64,000 bases of DNA from NCBI GenBank assembly GCA_023525975.1, contig CM042019.1, positions 79,916,344 to 79,980,343 on the forward strand, given 5' to 3'. Under the pieces are notes generated by a model. That model worked only from the letters and a program-made list of their open reading frames with translations. It had not been told where the DNA came from and did no database searches. A program made the position numbers and the translations under genes. Numbering within the stretch: position 1 is the first letter of the stretch; every line of letters starts with the position of its first letter. This document shows positions 35,831 through 46,009 of this stretch, in pieces. Source of the DNA: Smallanthus sonchifolius (taxonomy: Eukaryota > Streptophyta > Magnoliopsida > Asterales > Asteraceae).

Positions 35831-36827
35831 CTGTTTATTTTTTTAAAACCAATTTTAAGGCTCCAGAAAGTATAAAAAAATTATTTTATTAAACCTTACA
35901 ATTATTAGAACAGAATGAAACCAATTTTATAATTTTGAATAAAAATCTCTATTTTTATAAAATTAATTATTGAATACTCAATTTAAATTATGTATTTATT
36001 CGAGTAAATTATTTATAAAATTTGGTGACATTTTTTTTTATAAACTCTTTATACCAAGTTTTATAAAATTTGAATTTTACTTCTAATACTCAAAAATATT
36101 GTCTATTTAAATGCAATTAATTATCATATTCAAATTAAATGGCAGATAAATAAATAAATCAAATTATTATTTATTACAATTTTATAAATCATACATGAAA
36201 TTTAAATATAAATTAGATTTTATAAGAACATACTTAGAACTAGATTATATTTAAATATAAATTTTATTTTGTAAATCATGCATAGAATTTAATTATATTT
36301 AGATATAAATTATATTTTATAAGAACATACTTAGAATTTGATTACTTTTAAATATAAATTTCATTTTTAAATCAAGCATGGAATTTAATTATATTTAAAT
36401 TAATTTCATACCTTTATAAATAAATAAATAAAGTAACAATTATTTATTTAATTTATATTTAAACAAAAATTGCTTATTTAGGTTATACTTAACTAAACCT
36501 AATACCTATTTTTTTACTAAATAAATAAATAATAACTATTTAATTTATTTAGTTATTCAAATCCAAACCCTAATTTAAAAATATTTAAAAAAAAAACTAT
36601 TCATTTCAAATTGTTTTCATTTTAGTCAACACCTACACAACCATTTTTCATAATTCGACACGAACTCATTATATAATTCCTTATACTCACATCCATTGAA
36701 ACCCTAGAATTTGATTTAGACATTTTATTAATTCATGTTCACACGCAATACACCTTAGGTTAACGTCATGCGTTACAAGGATCATGTTACTACCTAGTCT
36801 CTCGTGTTAGCTACACCTTTGAATCAA

Positions 36828-37276
36828 GTGAGTATTACATAGCCCCTTTTATACTTTTTGGGGTGAACCATGAACTCTATACAAACAATTGCTTACATTT
36901 ACACAAACTACACAAATACAAATCCTCTTTACATTCATGTGTATAAATTTGAGCTTTATGTTTTAGTGCTAGGTGTGTTAACTTTTGTGTGCAATTTATG
37001 TACAATCATTAACTATTCAAGCCGACGGTTAACAATGATAGATTTATTGAGTTTGACAAACCCACCCAGATTGGGGTGATTGCTACCAACAACACAATTT
37101 GCATGCTAGTTACAAAGGTTTGATTGTACTTTGGTTACACAATAGCTGCTCCGCATAAATGCCTTATTTTATCATGTTATGTAAGGATTTGATTATTTAT
37201 ATCTACACACTATCTATGTATAAACATGTGTATGCTCACCAACTTTGTAGTTGACTTTATTTTATTCATGTTTCAG
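36828..37276 (+). other. Intron-like segment in the GYP-4 3' LTR (449 nt)
   Basis: Donor GTGAGTATTACATAG (36828-36842) and acceptor TTCATGTTTCAG|GTGC (ending 37276), with GCTCACCAAC upstream of the acceptor. Confidence 0.45.
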
Positions 37277-37507
37277 GTGCAAATATATGAGTTTGATCAA
37301 GACATGCTACACATAGGCTTTGGACTTAGTTAAATTTAAATAAAGAATATTATGTATTTCAATTATGTACTTGTTTGAATTTGGTTGTGTTTGAATCGTT
37401 TGAAATGAAATTTGATGATTAAATTATTGAAATCTAGTCAACCTTGTGCTCATGAACAGTCTACATGTCCCGCCCTGACGTATTCCGTCGTCGGTTGGGG
37501 TGTTACA

Positions 37508-39074
37508 GTGGGATACGTACAATCTTCTCGAAGCATACGATCTCGGTATGATTCTTTGATAACCAATCCATACCAATAACAATATCAAAACTCCCTAGTT
37601 GGACGAGTAGAAGGTCTATATTGAATGTAAGATTTTCTAAACATAAAGTACAACCCTTAATGACCTCTCCGGTTTTAATTAATTTCCCATTTGCTAATTC
37701 AGTTGTATAACTTTGATCTAGTTTGCTGGCCTTAATACCAAGTAAGGATTTAAAATCATTCAACACAAAGCTCATATCCGCACCCGAATCAAAAAGTACA
37801 GAGGCATAGTGATTATTTATCTGGAACGTACCAGTGAAGATGTTCGGGTCCTGGTGTGCGTCCCTTGCACCCATCACAAATGCCCTCCCCGGTGCCTGAG
37901 CGTTGTTCTGATTCTTCCACTTGGGACAATCCCTCTTGAAGTGCTTTTGGTCACCACATACGAAACATCCCGGTTTATTTCTCCCCATTCGGTTGTTAAC
38001 TCGACAAACTTGTGTGGTGTGACCAAGTTTGTCACATTTTCAACACTTGATGCACTCACCGGCATGATGATTTCCGCACTTCTTACATCTCGGTAGGCCC
38101 CTATCATACTCCTTCCTTTCCACTGCGTTGGCTGCAAAAGCCTTCACAATTCCTTGTTTCTTAAACCCTTGCTTCTCAGACTTGTTACTTGAATTTCCCA
38201 TCCACTTCCTTTTCTCTCCAAACCTACCTTCCTCATTCTCCTTCCTTCCAAACAATCCATTACGCACTGCATCATCCCTCAGTTTGAATGCTAAAGTTAT
38301 AGCACTCTTGGCATCTATTGGATTAGATGAAGTTACCATACTGCGAATTTGAGGCGCAAGGCCCCACAGATACCTTTCCACACGCTTATGTTCTGGTGTG
38401 ACCATATGTGGTACCAGAATTGGCAACTCATTAAAACGGTCGGTGTACCCCGCCACATCATCTCCGATCATCTGTAGATTCCACATCTTAGTCTCAATCT
38501 TTTGCAATTCGTTTCGAGGAAAATATTCCTCGATCATCATGGTTTTCATGTCCTCCCAAGACAATTGATATGCTGTCTCTCTCCCCAAAGTCTTTACTTG
38601 AGTATTCCACCAAGTTAAAGCTTTATCAGTGAGCGTGCAAGTAGAATACTTCACCATGCAGTCAGCGGTGCACTTACTAATATCAATTACCGACTCCATC
38701 TTTTCTATCTACCTCATTAACCCTACAGCACCCTCTAGGCCATTGAAATTGCGGGGGTTGCAGGATAGGAAAGCCTTGTAGGTGCACTTCCTGCTTGGAG
38801 CATCTGTAGGATCACAAGTCACTATTTTAATAACGCTATTAATTTTAGACCATGACTATGTGTTTCAGGTGAGATTACTCGACCCATTACCTCCTGAACC
38901 TCCTGCACCTCCTCTGCCGGTACCGCTTCCATTTCCTCCGCCACTATTTCGATTTGCTTCATACTTCTCCATGGCGGCAGCTACTCGTTGTGTTATGAGT
39001 TGTTCCACGTTTGGGGAAATTGTGTTGTTGTTCTCACTAGTTGTGTCATGGGGTGTCCTTCGCTTAGGTGCCAT
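37508..39074 (-). pseudogene. GYP-3 gag and protease
   Basis: The start at 39074 (MAPKRRTP...) is followed by a Gly/Asn-rich linker. The capsid part (38850-38040) has IEKMESVIDISKC and ALTWWN, a stop near 38707 where Trp is expected (TGG to TAG), and a TGA at about 38041 where Arg fits. It continues in frame with knuckles C-x2-CDKLGHTTQVC and CFVCGDQKHFKRDC, then protease with LFDSGADMSFV and GMDWLSKNH. It ends at the GYP-4 insertion and resumes at 26377. The protease keeps the D-S-G triad, unlike GYP-4. Confidence 0.85.
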
Positions 39075-39315
39075 GGCGTTCTTTCTAACATGACATTTAG
39101 AAAGAAATAACATTATAAAATAATAATGATACCACATGACATACAGATTCAACAACATCAAACATACACAACGATCATCACAACATAACCCATCACATTC
39201 AAAGATAAACATACGTGGTACATAGTTCCAAAAGACAAGGATGTAAAATAGATGGGTTCATTTGACCACATCAGTGCTAAAGTTTCAAACTACATAACAT
39301 GATACCGTAATAGGT

Positions 39316-39861
39316 CTAGAAATAAGAAAACTTTCCTGTTGGAATGGTAGTTGGGGTCAGCATCTGCTCCACACGTGCCTCAGCTAGAGTAGTCCGAAAC
39401 TCTGCATCAATCGCCCTCTGCTCGACTGCCTCTCCCTTCTGCTCAGCTGCGGTAGTCCTCCTCTCCATTTCTGCTAGTCTTTTCTCTAACTCCATCATGT
39501 GACTAGATGCATCCTGAAGGGATTGGTCAATCAGTCTCTGATCTTCCACTATCCCAGTAACATTTTCCAGAAAGGTTGGAAAAGTCATCAAGTCTCTTCT
39601 GATGGATTTCACATTTCTTTCCAGATGGTGTATTTCTATCTCTTGCTTATTACTTCGGGACACTAGCAGGGGGATGGTGCATTCTGCGCACTCCCTGGTG
39701 AGCGACACTAGTCTTGAACCACATGTTACTCCGACTGGGTCGCAGGACGTAGGGATGTCCTCCTCCACCGTCCACATTTAGATTGCTTGGCGAAGCCAAT
39801 CCTAGTATGATACGTCGATCCTCGGTCCACTGGGCATAGTCTCACCGGTGAATTTAGCCAT
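39316..39861 (-). pseudogene. GYP-3 upstream ORF before gag: coiled-coil protein
   Basis: The ATG at 39861 lies between PBS and gag. One frame of about 180 codons with two early stops, TAG and TAA, between 39820 and 39777, both where Gln fits. From 39777 the frame is open: a region with several Cys, then a strong coiled coil (MELEKRLAEMERRTTAAEQK, Ala/Glu-rich) and a short tail. I do not recognise a family. Position matches the acidic ORF before gag in GYP-6. A pre-gag ORF is not standard for chromoviruses. Confidence 0.55.
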
Positions 39862-40044
39862 TTTTGAGTAAGACGCTTCCTAACTATGGAGTTTAAGTGG
39901 GGTTAGCATGTGACATGGTGTGACTACAATATCCATATAATAAGATGAATGGCTATGCAATGCTTATGCAATGAAAACATTTTAGTGAGTCATTTAAATT
40001 ATAGACTAGGTTTAGTTTTAGACTCCTAGTTCGCTATAATCAAT

Positions 40045-40057
40045 GGCTCTGATACCA
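40045..40057 (-). other. GYP-3 primer-binding site
   Basis: The minus strand reads TGGTATCAGAGCC, a perfect initiator-Met type PBS, with a short spacer from the LTR end at 40063. Confidence 0.9.
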
Positions 40058-40062
40058 ATTTC

Positions 40063-40983
40063 TGTCACACCCCGCCAAGGCGGAAACACGAGGCGTAACA
40101 TTCATGGTTTCCAAAGCATATGATTACCCCAAACACATACATGTAGTTGGATACATAATCGAGTTTAAAATATTTACATCACAAAATATCAACTTGAGTT
40201 TAAAAAAGTTTAAGATTTCGCAATTATGACTCAAGACCATGAGTTATACGAGAGAAATCCTCCAAAAGCCGTATCCACATGCATGCATGTAACCTACATT
40301 GCTAACCTGAAGACCATGTTCAATTTCCTGAAAACATACTTAAAAAGTGTCAACACGAGGTTGGTGAGTTCACAAGTCATTATCAAGAGTTATTATAAAT
40401 CCAACGTTTAAACATGATCATTTTCCGATCAAAACTCTTTGTATGTATAACCAATGAATCTGAACATTACCCTGACCAATTGACCCCATTTGTAAGCTTG
40501 CAAGGAATACAAAATAATATGTAATGCACGAGACCGTAACCAAACCCCAACTTTTTTTGCCTTCCCTCGCCTTTCTGCGAGTAAGACAATATGCGGTCAT
40601 TCAGTCATTTGGACCCCTGGTTAGCACGACTAACCATGACCGGAGGCGTCACCCCTAATAATACTATCCATAGAATCCCGGGCTAAGTCCATAGCTAATG
40701 GTTACTAAGTTTTTATTCCGAGGACTTTAAGCGCTTTTTTTCCCCTCAATGCACACATACGGTCTGATAATTTGTTCATTCATTTACATACGAAAATTCT
40801 TTACAAGTATGTTTCCACCTCAAAACATTTCAAAAACTTAGAAACAGGGGTTAGTGAAACTCACCTCGATAGAAGTATATGCTAGCAAATATTTGAATAA
40901 AAGCAGACCCGCCTATCCGTATCCTATTTACATAAGGATACTAAACACGTTAAGACTACCCGTCTTAAACGCAAGTTGTTCAC
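40063..40983 (-). repeat. GYP-3 5' LTR, truncated after 921 bp
   Basis: Matches the 3' LTR (12819-13713) closely, including TGTCACACCCCGCC and the GGTTGGTGAGTTCAC block. It has about 21 bp near 40610-40635 that the 3' LTR lacks. It stops abruptly after GTTGTTCAC, where COP-C gag begins. Confidence 0.9.
40328..40864 (-). other. Intron-like segment in the GYP-3 5' LTR (537 nt)
   Basis: Donor GAG|GTGAGTTTCAC (intron from 40864 downward), acceptor AAGTATGTTTTCAG|G at 40328. The inverted copies GGTGAGTTCAC (40363-40373) and GTGAAACTCACC (40854-40865) are preserved. Confidence 0.5.
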
Positions 40984-42442
40984 CCGATTCTCTAGAAATA
41001 TCACGAATTTTCTTTAAGTAAAGTTTCTCATTTTTAGCCACAGAATCATACAACACCTTTATGTGATCACGTTCATCGACCAAAGACTGGTTGATGAATC
41101 TATATTTCTGAATCTCGTTTAAACAAGATTTAGCATTACAAAGTCTAGACATTACCTCAGCTGGTACGGCGGTGAGATCTTCAGTTGGTTCAATCATGAC
41201 ACATTTTTCTTTTTCTTCAATGTCTGTCATCGGTGCCTTGTCAACTGCTTCCCCTTCTTGATCTCCCCAATGATATTGTCCATCAGCTTGACAGACCAGA
41301 GCTGTTGAGCTGGAAGTTGTAGTGGATTTGGGAGAGAAACAAGCTTGCTTTCCAGATGAGTTCTTCTTCTCGTCCTGCTCCTTTGATGATGGCTCCTTGC
41401 ATTTCCTTGCGAAATGGCCCAGATGGTCGCAGTTGTAGCATCCCACCTTTTTGATGTCAAACCCTAGAGTCTTTCCTTGCTTGAATCTATTCATCCCAGT
41501 TCTCTTGATGAATCTTTTGGCTCTCAGAGTCAGCATAGCCATACACGAATCAATATCCTTCTTTTCCAAATCATCCGGGTTGATTTGCTCTAAGTCATCA
41601 TGTGGAAAGCTGACCGATGTTAGGTTTCTAGAAATCAGTGCATCATAGCATGACATGAAGGCAGTCATGATAGGCAGATATTCTTCGGGTATCATAGTGG
41701 TTGGTTTCTGAGAAGGGGATGAAGTAGTAGGCTAAACTCCATAAATTGAAGGTGGGACATCAGTTTGAAAATATGCCATTTTAGTTTTGTTGGATGAAGT
41801 AGAGGAACCTTGACTAGCAAGAAGAGTTGTGTTTTCGGACAGATTAGTTGGTGTGACTGCACACATCTTTATCTCTAACTCATAAGACTCCAGAATACTG
41901 TAGAGTTCTTGATGTGACAAGTCACTCAGCTTTTCAGTTTTCTTGATCATAATCCTGCACATATTCCATTCCTCGTGCAGTGAATCAAGCAGCTTCTTGT
42001 TTAACTCAATAGTGGGATACTCAGTTCCCAAAACCTTTAACTTAGAGACAATGCTTGAGAATCGGTTGATCAATTCAGACATGGGTTCTCCAGAGACGCT
42101 CCTAAACATCTCATACTGCTTCTTGATCAAATCCTTCTTGCTTTCTCTAACCTCAGCACTTCCCTCATACTTTGTACATAAAGCAACCCAAAGATCTTTG
42201 GCAGTAGTATACTCAGCAAATATGTTGAACACATCCATAGGAAGAGCCATAGCAATAGATCCATAAGCCTTGTTATCTCTAGTAATTAAGGCAATATCCT
42301 TTTCGTCGTATTCAGACACAAGCTTGGGACGCTGAACATTTGTAGTGGTAGTAACTAGCTTGTGTGGACCATCAGTGATTGACTGCAAAAGAGTATGGTC
42401 ATGGAACTGAAAGAATGTACTGGCATCAGCTTTCGGTCCCAT
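40984..42442 (-). pseudogene. COP-C gag, 486 codons with one stop
   Basis: The ATG at 42442 (MGPKADAS...) lies 50 nt after the PBS. A UBN2-type copia gag domain (DLWVALCTKYEG, MSELINRFSSIVSKL, LSHQELYSILESYELEI), one TAG at about 41732 where Gln fits, then the same frame with knuckle CYNCDHLGHFARKC (about 41425) and a coiled-coil tail (KYRFINQSLVDERDHI). The frame runs a few codons into GYP-3 LTR before stopping at 40928. Apart from the TAG and truncation it is well preserved. Confidence 0.85.
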
Positions 42443-42491
42443 TCAAAGTTTAAGTTCAGACACTGGGAGTGTCCGAATCTCTCAAACTATT

Positions 42492-42503
42492 GCTCTGATA
42501 CCA
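42492..42503 (-). other. COP-C primer-binding site
   Basis: The minus strand TGGTATCAGAGC is a perfect initiator-Met core, three bases from the LTR end TCTTACA. Confidence 0.92.
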
Positions 42504-42759
42504 ACTTGTAAGACCCCAAACCCGGGAGGCCTCACTCGTTGGATTTACTCATTCACAAATTGTTCTTAAACTTGTATATCAAAATAACGCAGCGGAAAAT
42601 TTCATTCAAACATAATGTCAACATTGTTTAAACATGCGGAAGCGTAAACATTGTCTAAAACATAAATATATCGTAACTAAAACATAACGGGATGCCAGTC
42701 TTCATGATCAGCCGGGTAACTCATCTTGCTAACCAAGCATCATCGTCCATCCTCATAAC

Positions 42760-43732
42760 CTGCCTTAACTTGAATGTGCATACTAAAAGTCAGCTACGCT
42801 TGTGAGTTCTAGCATTACATAAAACTTTAACATCTACATTTGCCAAAAACATAACATTCATTCATTTAATAAAACCGTACGTAAAAACATGCAATAACTT
42901 AACATCATCAAAACCTCGTTGTCATATCATCATAACATAAGTCAACATGAATCGAATCTGCGTCTTTTCGTAACCGTCAATTCCATTCATCGCATACTGG
43001 TGGAGAAACCCCGAGGCACGCCACCACAAGGCCCTTCAACACCGTACATTACCTATAGGCGGAGAAACCTAGGGTTCGATACCCCAAAGCCGTTCGACAC
43101 CCCAAAGCCGTTCGACACCAGAACCTTAGGAACGGTATAACAAGGATACACGCACCTTCACCTTAAGCACGGCGTCCCAAAGGACATCACGTACCTTCAC
43201 CTTAAGCATTGTTCCCTCACAGGGATTAGTACCTTCAACAGGGATCCCAATAATCCCATGGTGACCGTCGTCACCCCTTTATCCACCCAGTTGTACAACC
43301 GTTAGCCAGCCATAGAGGGCCACATAAGGGTAAGGCCTATTCATGCATACATACCTTAGTTCCCGTAGGAACTCGTGGCAGATTCGTTCATTTCGTGACA
43401 TTCATAAAAATATCCGTTACCGCCTTTACATCATTTTAGTTAAAGCATTCGTACGTTTTTATTATAAAACATTTCATCATTAAACTGTTCGTAAACCATT
43501 CATAAACCTCTTTGGAAAACACTTCATAAACACCTTTCAACTTTCCTTTCATTAAACATAATTTCGTTTAAACATCTTTTCATAAAACATCATTCGTTAC
43601 ACACAGTTTCGTTAAACATCATTTCGTAAAACATCATTTTGTTAAACATCATTTCGTAAAAGATCATTTTGTAAGTGTGCACACCAGCCCAAAACATTAA
43701 TAAAACATTTAAAAGAGGGCTCTAGAACTCAC
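42760..43732 (-). other. Intron-like segment in the COP-C LTR (973 nt)
   Basis: Donor TTATCAG|GTGAGTTCTAG, acceptor GGCAG|G at 42760, branch-like ACTCAC upstream. GTGAGTTCTAG (42802-42812) and CTAGAACTCAC (43722-43732) are perfect inverted copies. With the TATA near 43805 this predicts a first exon of about 40 nt, then the intron, then U5-PBS-gag. The acceptor pyrimidine tract is weak. Confidence 0.45.
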
Positions 43733-43796
43733 CTGATAAGCTAATATGGGTTGTCCTAAACAAAGGTCCAACAACGTCATTTCCGATCTGAATTGG

Positions 43797-43811
43797 TTAG
43801 TTATATACACA
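43797..43811 (-). promoter_or_regulatory. COP-C LTR TATA box
   Basis: The minus strand reads TGTATATAACTAACC, about 75 bp downstream of the palindromic array and about 70 bp upstream of the putative splice donor. Confidence 0.55.
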
Positions 43812-43880
43812 TCAGACCAAATTCTAACTCTAACAATTTAACCATTCTAAACATACTGACTTTACTTAACCAGCCTGATG

Positions 43881-44047
43881 CCTGCGCACTTAGCAAGTGC
43901 GCAGGGCCTTGTTCTTGCGTACTTAATAAGTGTGTAGACTTTGCTTCATGTGTACTTGATAAGTACGCAGGACCCTCTTCATGCCTACTTGATAAGTACG
44001 CAGGACCCTCTTCATGCGTACTTGATAAGTACGCAGGATCTGCTTCA
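43881..44047 (-). repeat. Five tandem palindromic units, exact 33-bp period
   Basis: Cores start at 43883, 43916, 43949, 43982 and 44015. The consensus arms are TGCGTACTT and AAGTACGCA with a three-base centre; the first unit has the matched variant CGCACTT/AAGTGCG. The spacer GGACCCTCTTCA is shared by the last units. Confidence 0.9.
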
Positions 44048-44130
44048 TGGCTATGGAGCAACACTTTGCTGAAATCTAGGGTTGATCCGCCAACTTTCTC
44101 TCTCTACGGTTTCTCTCTCTAGATGATTCA

Positions 44131-44515
44131 CTTCTAGCAAACCAGAAATCATGTTCGTAGTGTGTTTGTGTGCATGCTTTTAGGCTAATCCTAAACACTC
44201 TCATTTAATTGCTGTCAAACGTATTTTAAGATATTTGAAGTACAAGCCAAAACTTGGAGATTGGTATCCCAAAAATAACTTGTTTGATCTTTTGGCATAT
44301 CAGATTCAGAGTACGGGGGATGCAACTTAAACCAAAAATCCACTTCTAGGGGTTGTCAGTTCCTTGGCAACCGCCTTGTCTCCTGGCAATGTAAGAAACA
44401 AACCACCGTTTCCCAGTCCACAGCCGAAGCCAAATACATTGCCGCAACCCTTTGTTGTTCCCAAGTAAGGTGGATTCACCATCAAATGCTTGACTACGGA
44501 ATAAGCTCAAGTATT
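44131..44515 (+). pseudogene. COP-D RT end and RNase H fragment
   Basis: A frame with SSKPEIMFVVCLCAC, a TAG (Gln expected), then HLIAVKRILRYLKYKPKLG and, after a frameshift near 44300, GCQFLGNRLVSWQCKKQT and a DYGI end. These are the conserved C-terminal RT and RNase H motifs of Sirevirus-like copia. It runs straight into accessory ORF sequence, so an internal deletion joins the two. Confidence 0.8.
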
Positions 44516-45449
44516 TTACTAAAGAAGGAACTGAATTTGTTGATCCAACAGCTAATGAGCTAGAAGATCAAGATGTCACAGTGACCTTTGTTGAGCCTTA
44601 AAACACTGTTGTGCCAACAGGCACAACTAAAGAAGTTCCAACAGCAACTCCAACACCAACTGTCACAGGATCCGATACTCCATTTGTCCAGGCCTCAGAT
44701 CCTAGAAGGTCTTGTTTCAAAGAGATTCAAGCTCAGGAACCACCAAAGCACTATGAGTGGTTTGCTGAGTATCAAGAGCTAAAAAGGCCACCAATCGGGT
44801 GGAAGTACGACAAGGAACGCTCACTTTTTATAGTCAGAAGATACAAAGGAGGAGTGGAGCACTTCAAGTCTCCTCATGAATTTAGCTCCCTCCCTAAATA
44901 TGATTTAAGAGCTCTTGCCAAGCTACCTCTACAAAATCCTAGAAATGTGGGCATTGCAAAATATTTTGAGATCTTCTTGAGAAATCAGACCTTCAATGAT
45001 TTCAGATCCATGACCACTGCTAAACCAAGAAAAATTATCTCAAAGACTAGAATTCATCCTATAACTCAAAGGCCTTGGGTAAGCCTTAGGTACTAGCCGA
45101 CAGAAACTGTCAAATCTATCATACTACCACGATCTGTACCTGTGCAGCTTCAGAACTTTAGAAAATGGCTTTACAACTCTATCATTGGAAGTGTAGTGAT
45201 TGAGTGTGAGGGAATGGAGGACATCAATATTTTTGAGCCCCATGGAGCTACTAAAATTTCAACCTGAGGATCTTGAAGTGTTATTCAACAACCCTATCAA
45301 GATCTTTAGTGATGATGACGAACCTGATGCCAAGGCATATCAAAGGGTGTTGACTATCAATATAAAACCGCACTTTCAGAAACCAAGTCAATCGCCAACT
45401 GCTTTGAGAAAGTTGAAGATATTGATGCATCAGCTTAGGGGGAGATTGT
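44516..45449 (+). pseudogene. COP-D accessory ORF, C-terminal part
   Basis: Frame 44516-45096 with a TAA at about 44599, open from 44611 (161 codons): a Thr/Pro-rich linker, then a basic W/Y-rich domain (PPKHYEWFAEYQELKRPPIG, FIVRRYKGGVEHF). A TAG at 45094 is followed by a frameshift near 45240 and a final frame ending LRGRL at 45451, at the PPT. It corresponds in position to the end of the COP-B accessory ORF. Function unknown; the basic C-terminal domain might bind nucleic acid (inference). Confidence 0.6.
45435..45446 (+). other. COP-D polypurine tract
   Basis: TTAGGGGGAGAT immediately before the LTR start; a strong PPT. Confidence 0.85.
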
Positions 45450-46000
45450 AGAGTCTTATATTTGTATAAGTTGTTGTCATCAATGTATTTCTTTTGAACA
45501 ATGTTTAGTTCAGTTTTGATTACTTGTAATTTCATTTTATGTAATTTCTTGCTTTTATTCTAAGTCTAGGCCATCGAAACTACCTAGTTTCGATTAAGGT
45601 TTGTTCAATTGAAACTAGTTGTTTTGATAGATAGGAAGTTTTGACAGGAAGTTCATTCATTTGTAAATGCTCAAGCGAAACTACTAGTTTCGGTGAGCAT
45701 AGTTTCGATGCCTGTTAACTTACTATAAATAGCCTAGTTTGAGAATGTTTAGGGTGTGGATAGCGGTTGTAACCCTGAAATTCTCTCTTTCACAGTTTTC
45801 TGAATCAATAAACATTCGGAGTTATTTCATCTATAGTTCTTACAATTTCATATTTTATTTGTGTTGATTCTTGTGTGGTTTGCCTGTTTATCTTCCCCAA
45901 TTCTATTTCTACCCTTTGTTTCACCACCATACACACAGATTTCGCCTGTGTGTGTGTAATCGATCTGTTGAGTGATTTCTGATTGAAATCTGGACCTACA
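45447..46000 (+). repeat. COP-D 3' LTR, 554 bp
   Basis: TGTAGAGTC ... GGACCTACA with TGTAG/CTACA inverted ends. Palindromes are an ATCGAAACTA/TAGTTTCGAT pair with a two-base centre (45573-45594), CGAAACTACTAGTTTCG (45676-45692) and partial copies near 45610 and 45700. They precede CTATAAATAG (about 45723). Confidence 0.9.
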
Positions 46001-46009
46001 AATTGAGAA

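Larger units (their letters stand above)
26383..37507 (+). mobile_element. GYP-4: nearly complete Ty3/gypsy chromovirus-like element (11,125 bp)
   Basis: Two long LTRs (26383-29301, 34554-37507), initiator-Met PBS and gag-pol with protease, RT, RNase H, integrase and chromodomain. It is flanked by GTTGG (26378-26382) and GTGGG (37508-37512), a 5-bp target duplication with one change, inside the GYP-3 protease-RT linker. LTR copies differ by a few percent by eye, so the insertion is moderately young. It is the youngest large element in the window. Confidence 0.93.
34554..37507 (+). repeat. GYP-4 3' LTR, 2954 bp
   Basis: It aligns end to end with the 5' LTR and ends GGTTGGGGTGTTACA. Its start reads TTTAACA where the 5' LTR has TGTAACA, so the TG was mutated. 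The preceding PPT region (ACATGGTGATAC) is also poor in purines. An insertion of about 45 bp lies near 36020-36065. It carries tRNA-like modules (35612-35830) and the intron-like segment (36828-37276). Confidence 0.9.
12819..40983 (-). mobile_element. GYP-3: gypsy element with tandemly triplicated 3' half, split by GYP-4
   Basis: 3' LTR 12819-15826, pol in three tandem partial copies up to 26377, an 11.1-kb GYP-4 insertion (26383-37507), protease/gag (37508-39074), an upstream ORF (39316-39861), PBS (40045-40057) and a truncated 5' LTR (40063-40983). It sits inside GYP-2. It is the same broad family as GYP-6, judged by LTR ends and the MAPK-type gag start. Confidence 0.88.
40984..44130 (-). 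mobile_element. COP-C: 5' part of a copia element (LTR, PBS, gag), truncated in gag
   Basis: 5' LTR 42507-44130, PBS 42492-42503 and a gag read leftward to about 40984, where it joins GYP-3 LTR sequence without any LTR end. The pol half is missing. Its right end abuts COP-D RT sequence, so it inserted into COP-D (candidate target copy CTTCT at 44131-44135). Confidence 0.8.
42507..44130 (-). repeat. COP-C 5' LTR, about 1624 bp
   Basis: The plus strand starts TGTAAGACCCC. The right end is placed at GATTCA (44130) because sequence from 44131 is codon-for-codon COP-D RT. It contains the palindromic array (43881-44047), a TATA at about 43800-43810 and an intron-like segment (42760-43732). It also shows GCGGAAGCG near the left end, a motif shared with gypsy LTRs here. 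Confidence 0.75.
44131..46000 (+). mobile_element. COP-D: 3' end of a copia element
   Basis: RT end and RNase H fragment, C-terminal part of the accessory ORF, PPT and a complete LTR (45447-46000). The right flank is the middle of COP-E gag in frame, so COP-D inserted into COP-E; AATTG (46001-46005) is the candidate target copy. Its 5' part was lost around the COP-C insertion. Confidence 0.8.

Noticed and set aside
43881..44047. CRISPR-like array (regular repeats with spacers)
   Set aside because: Units are tandem palindromes with similar spacers inside a plant LTR promoter. No cas genes; eukaryotic context.
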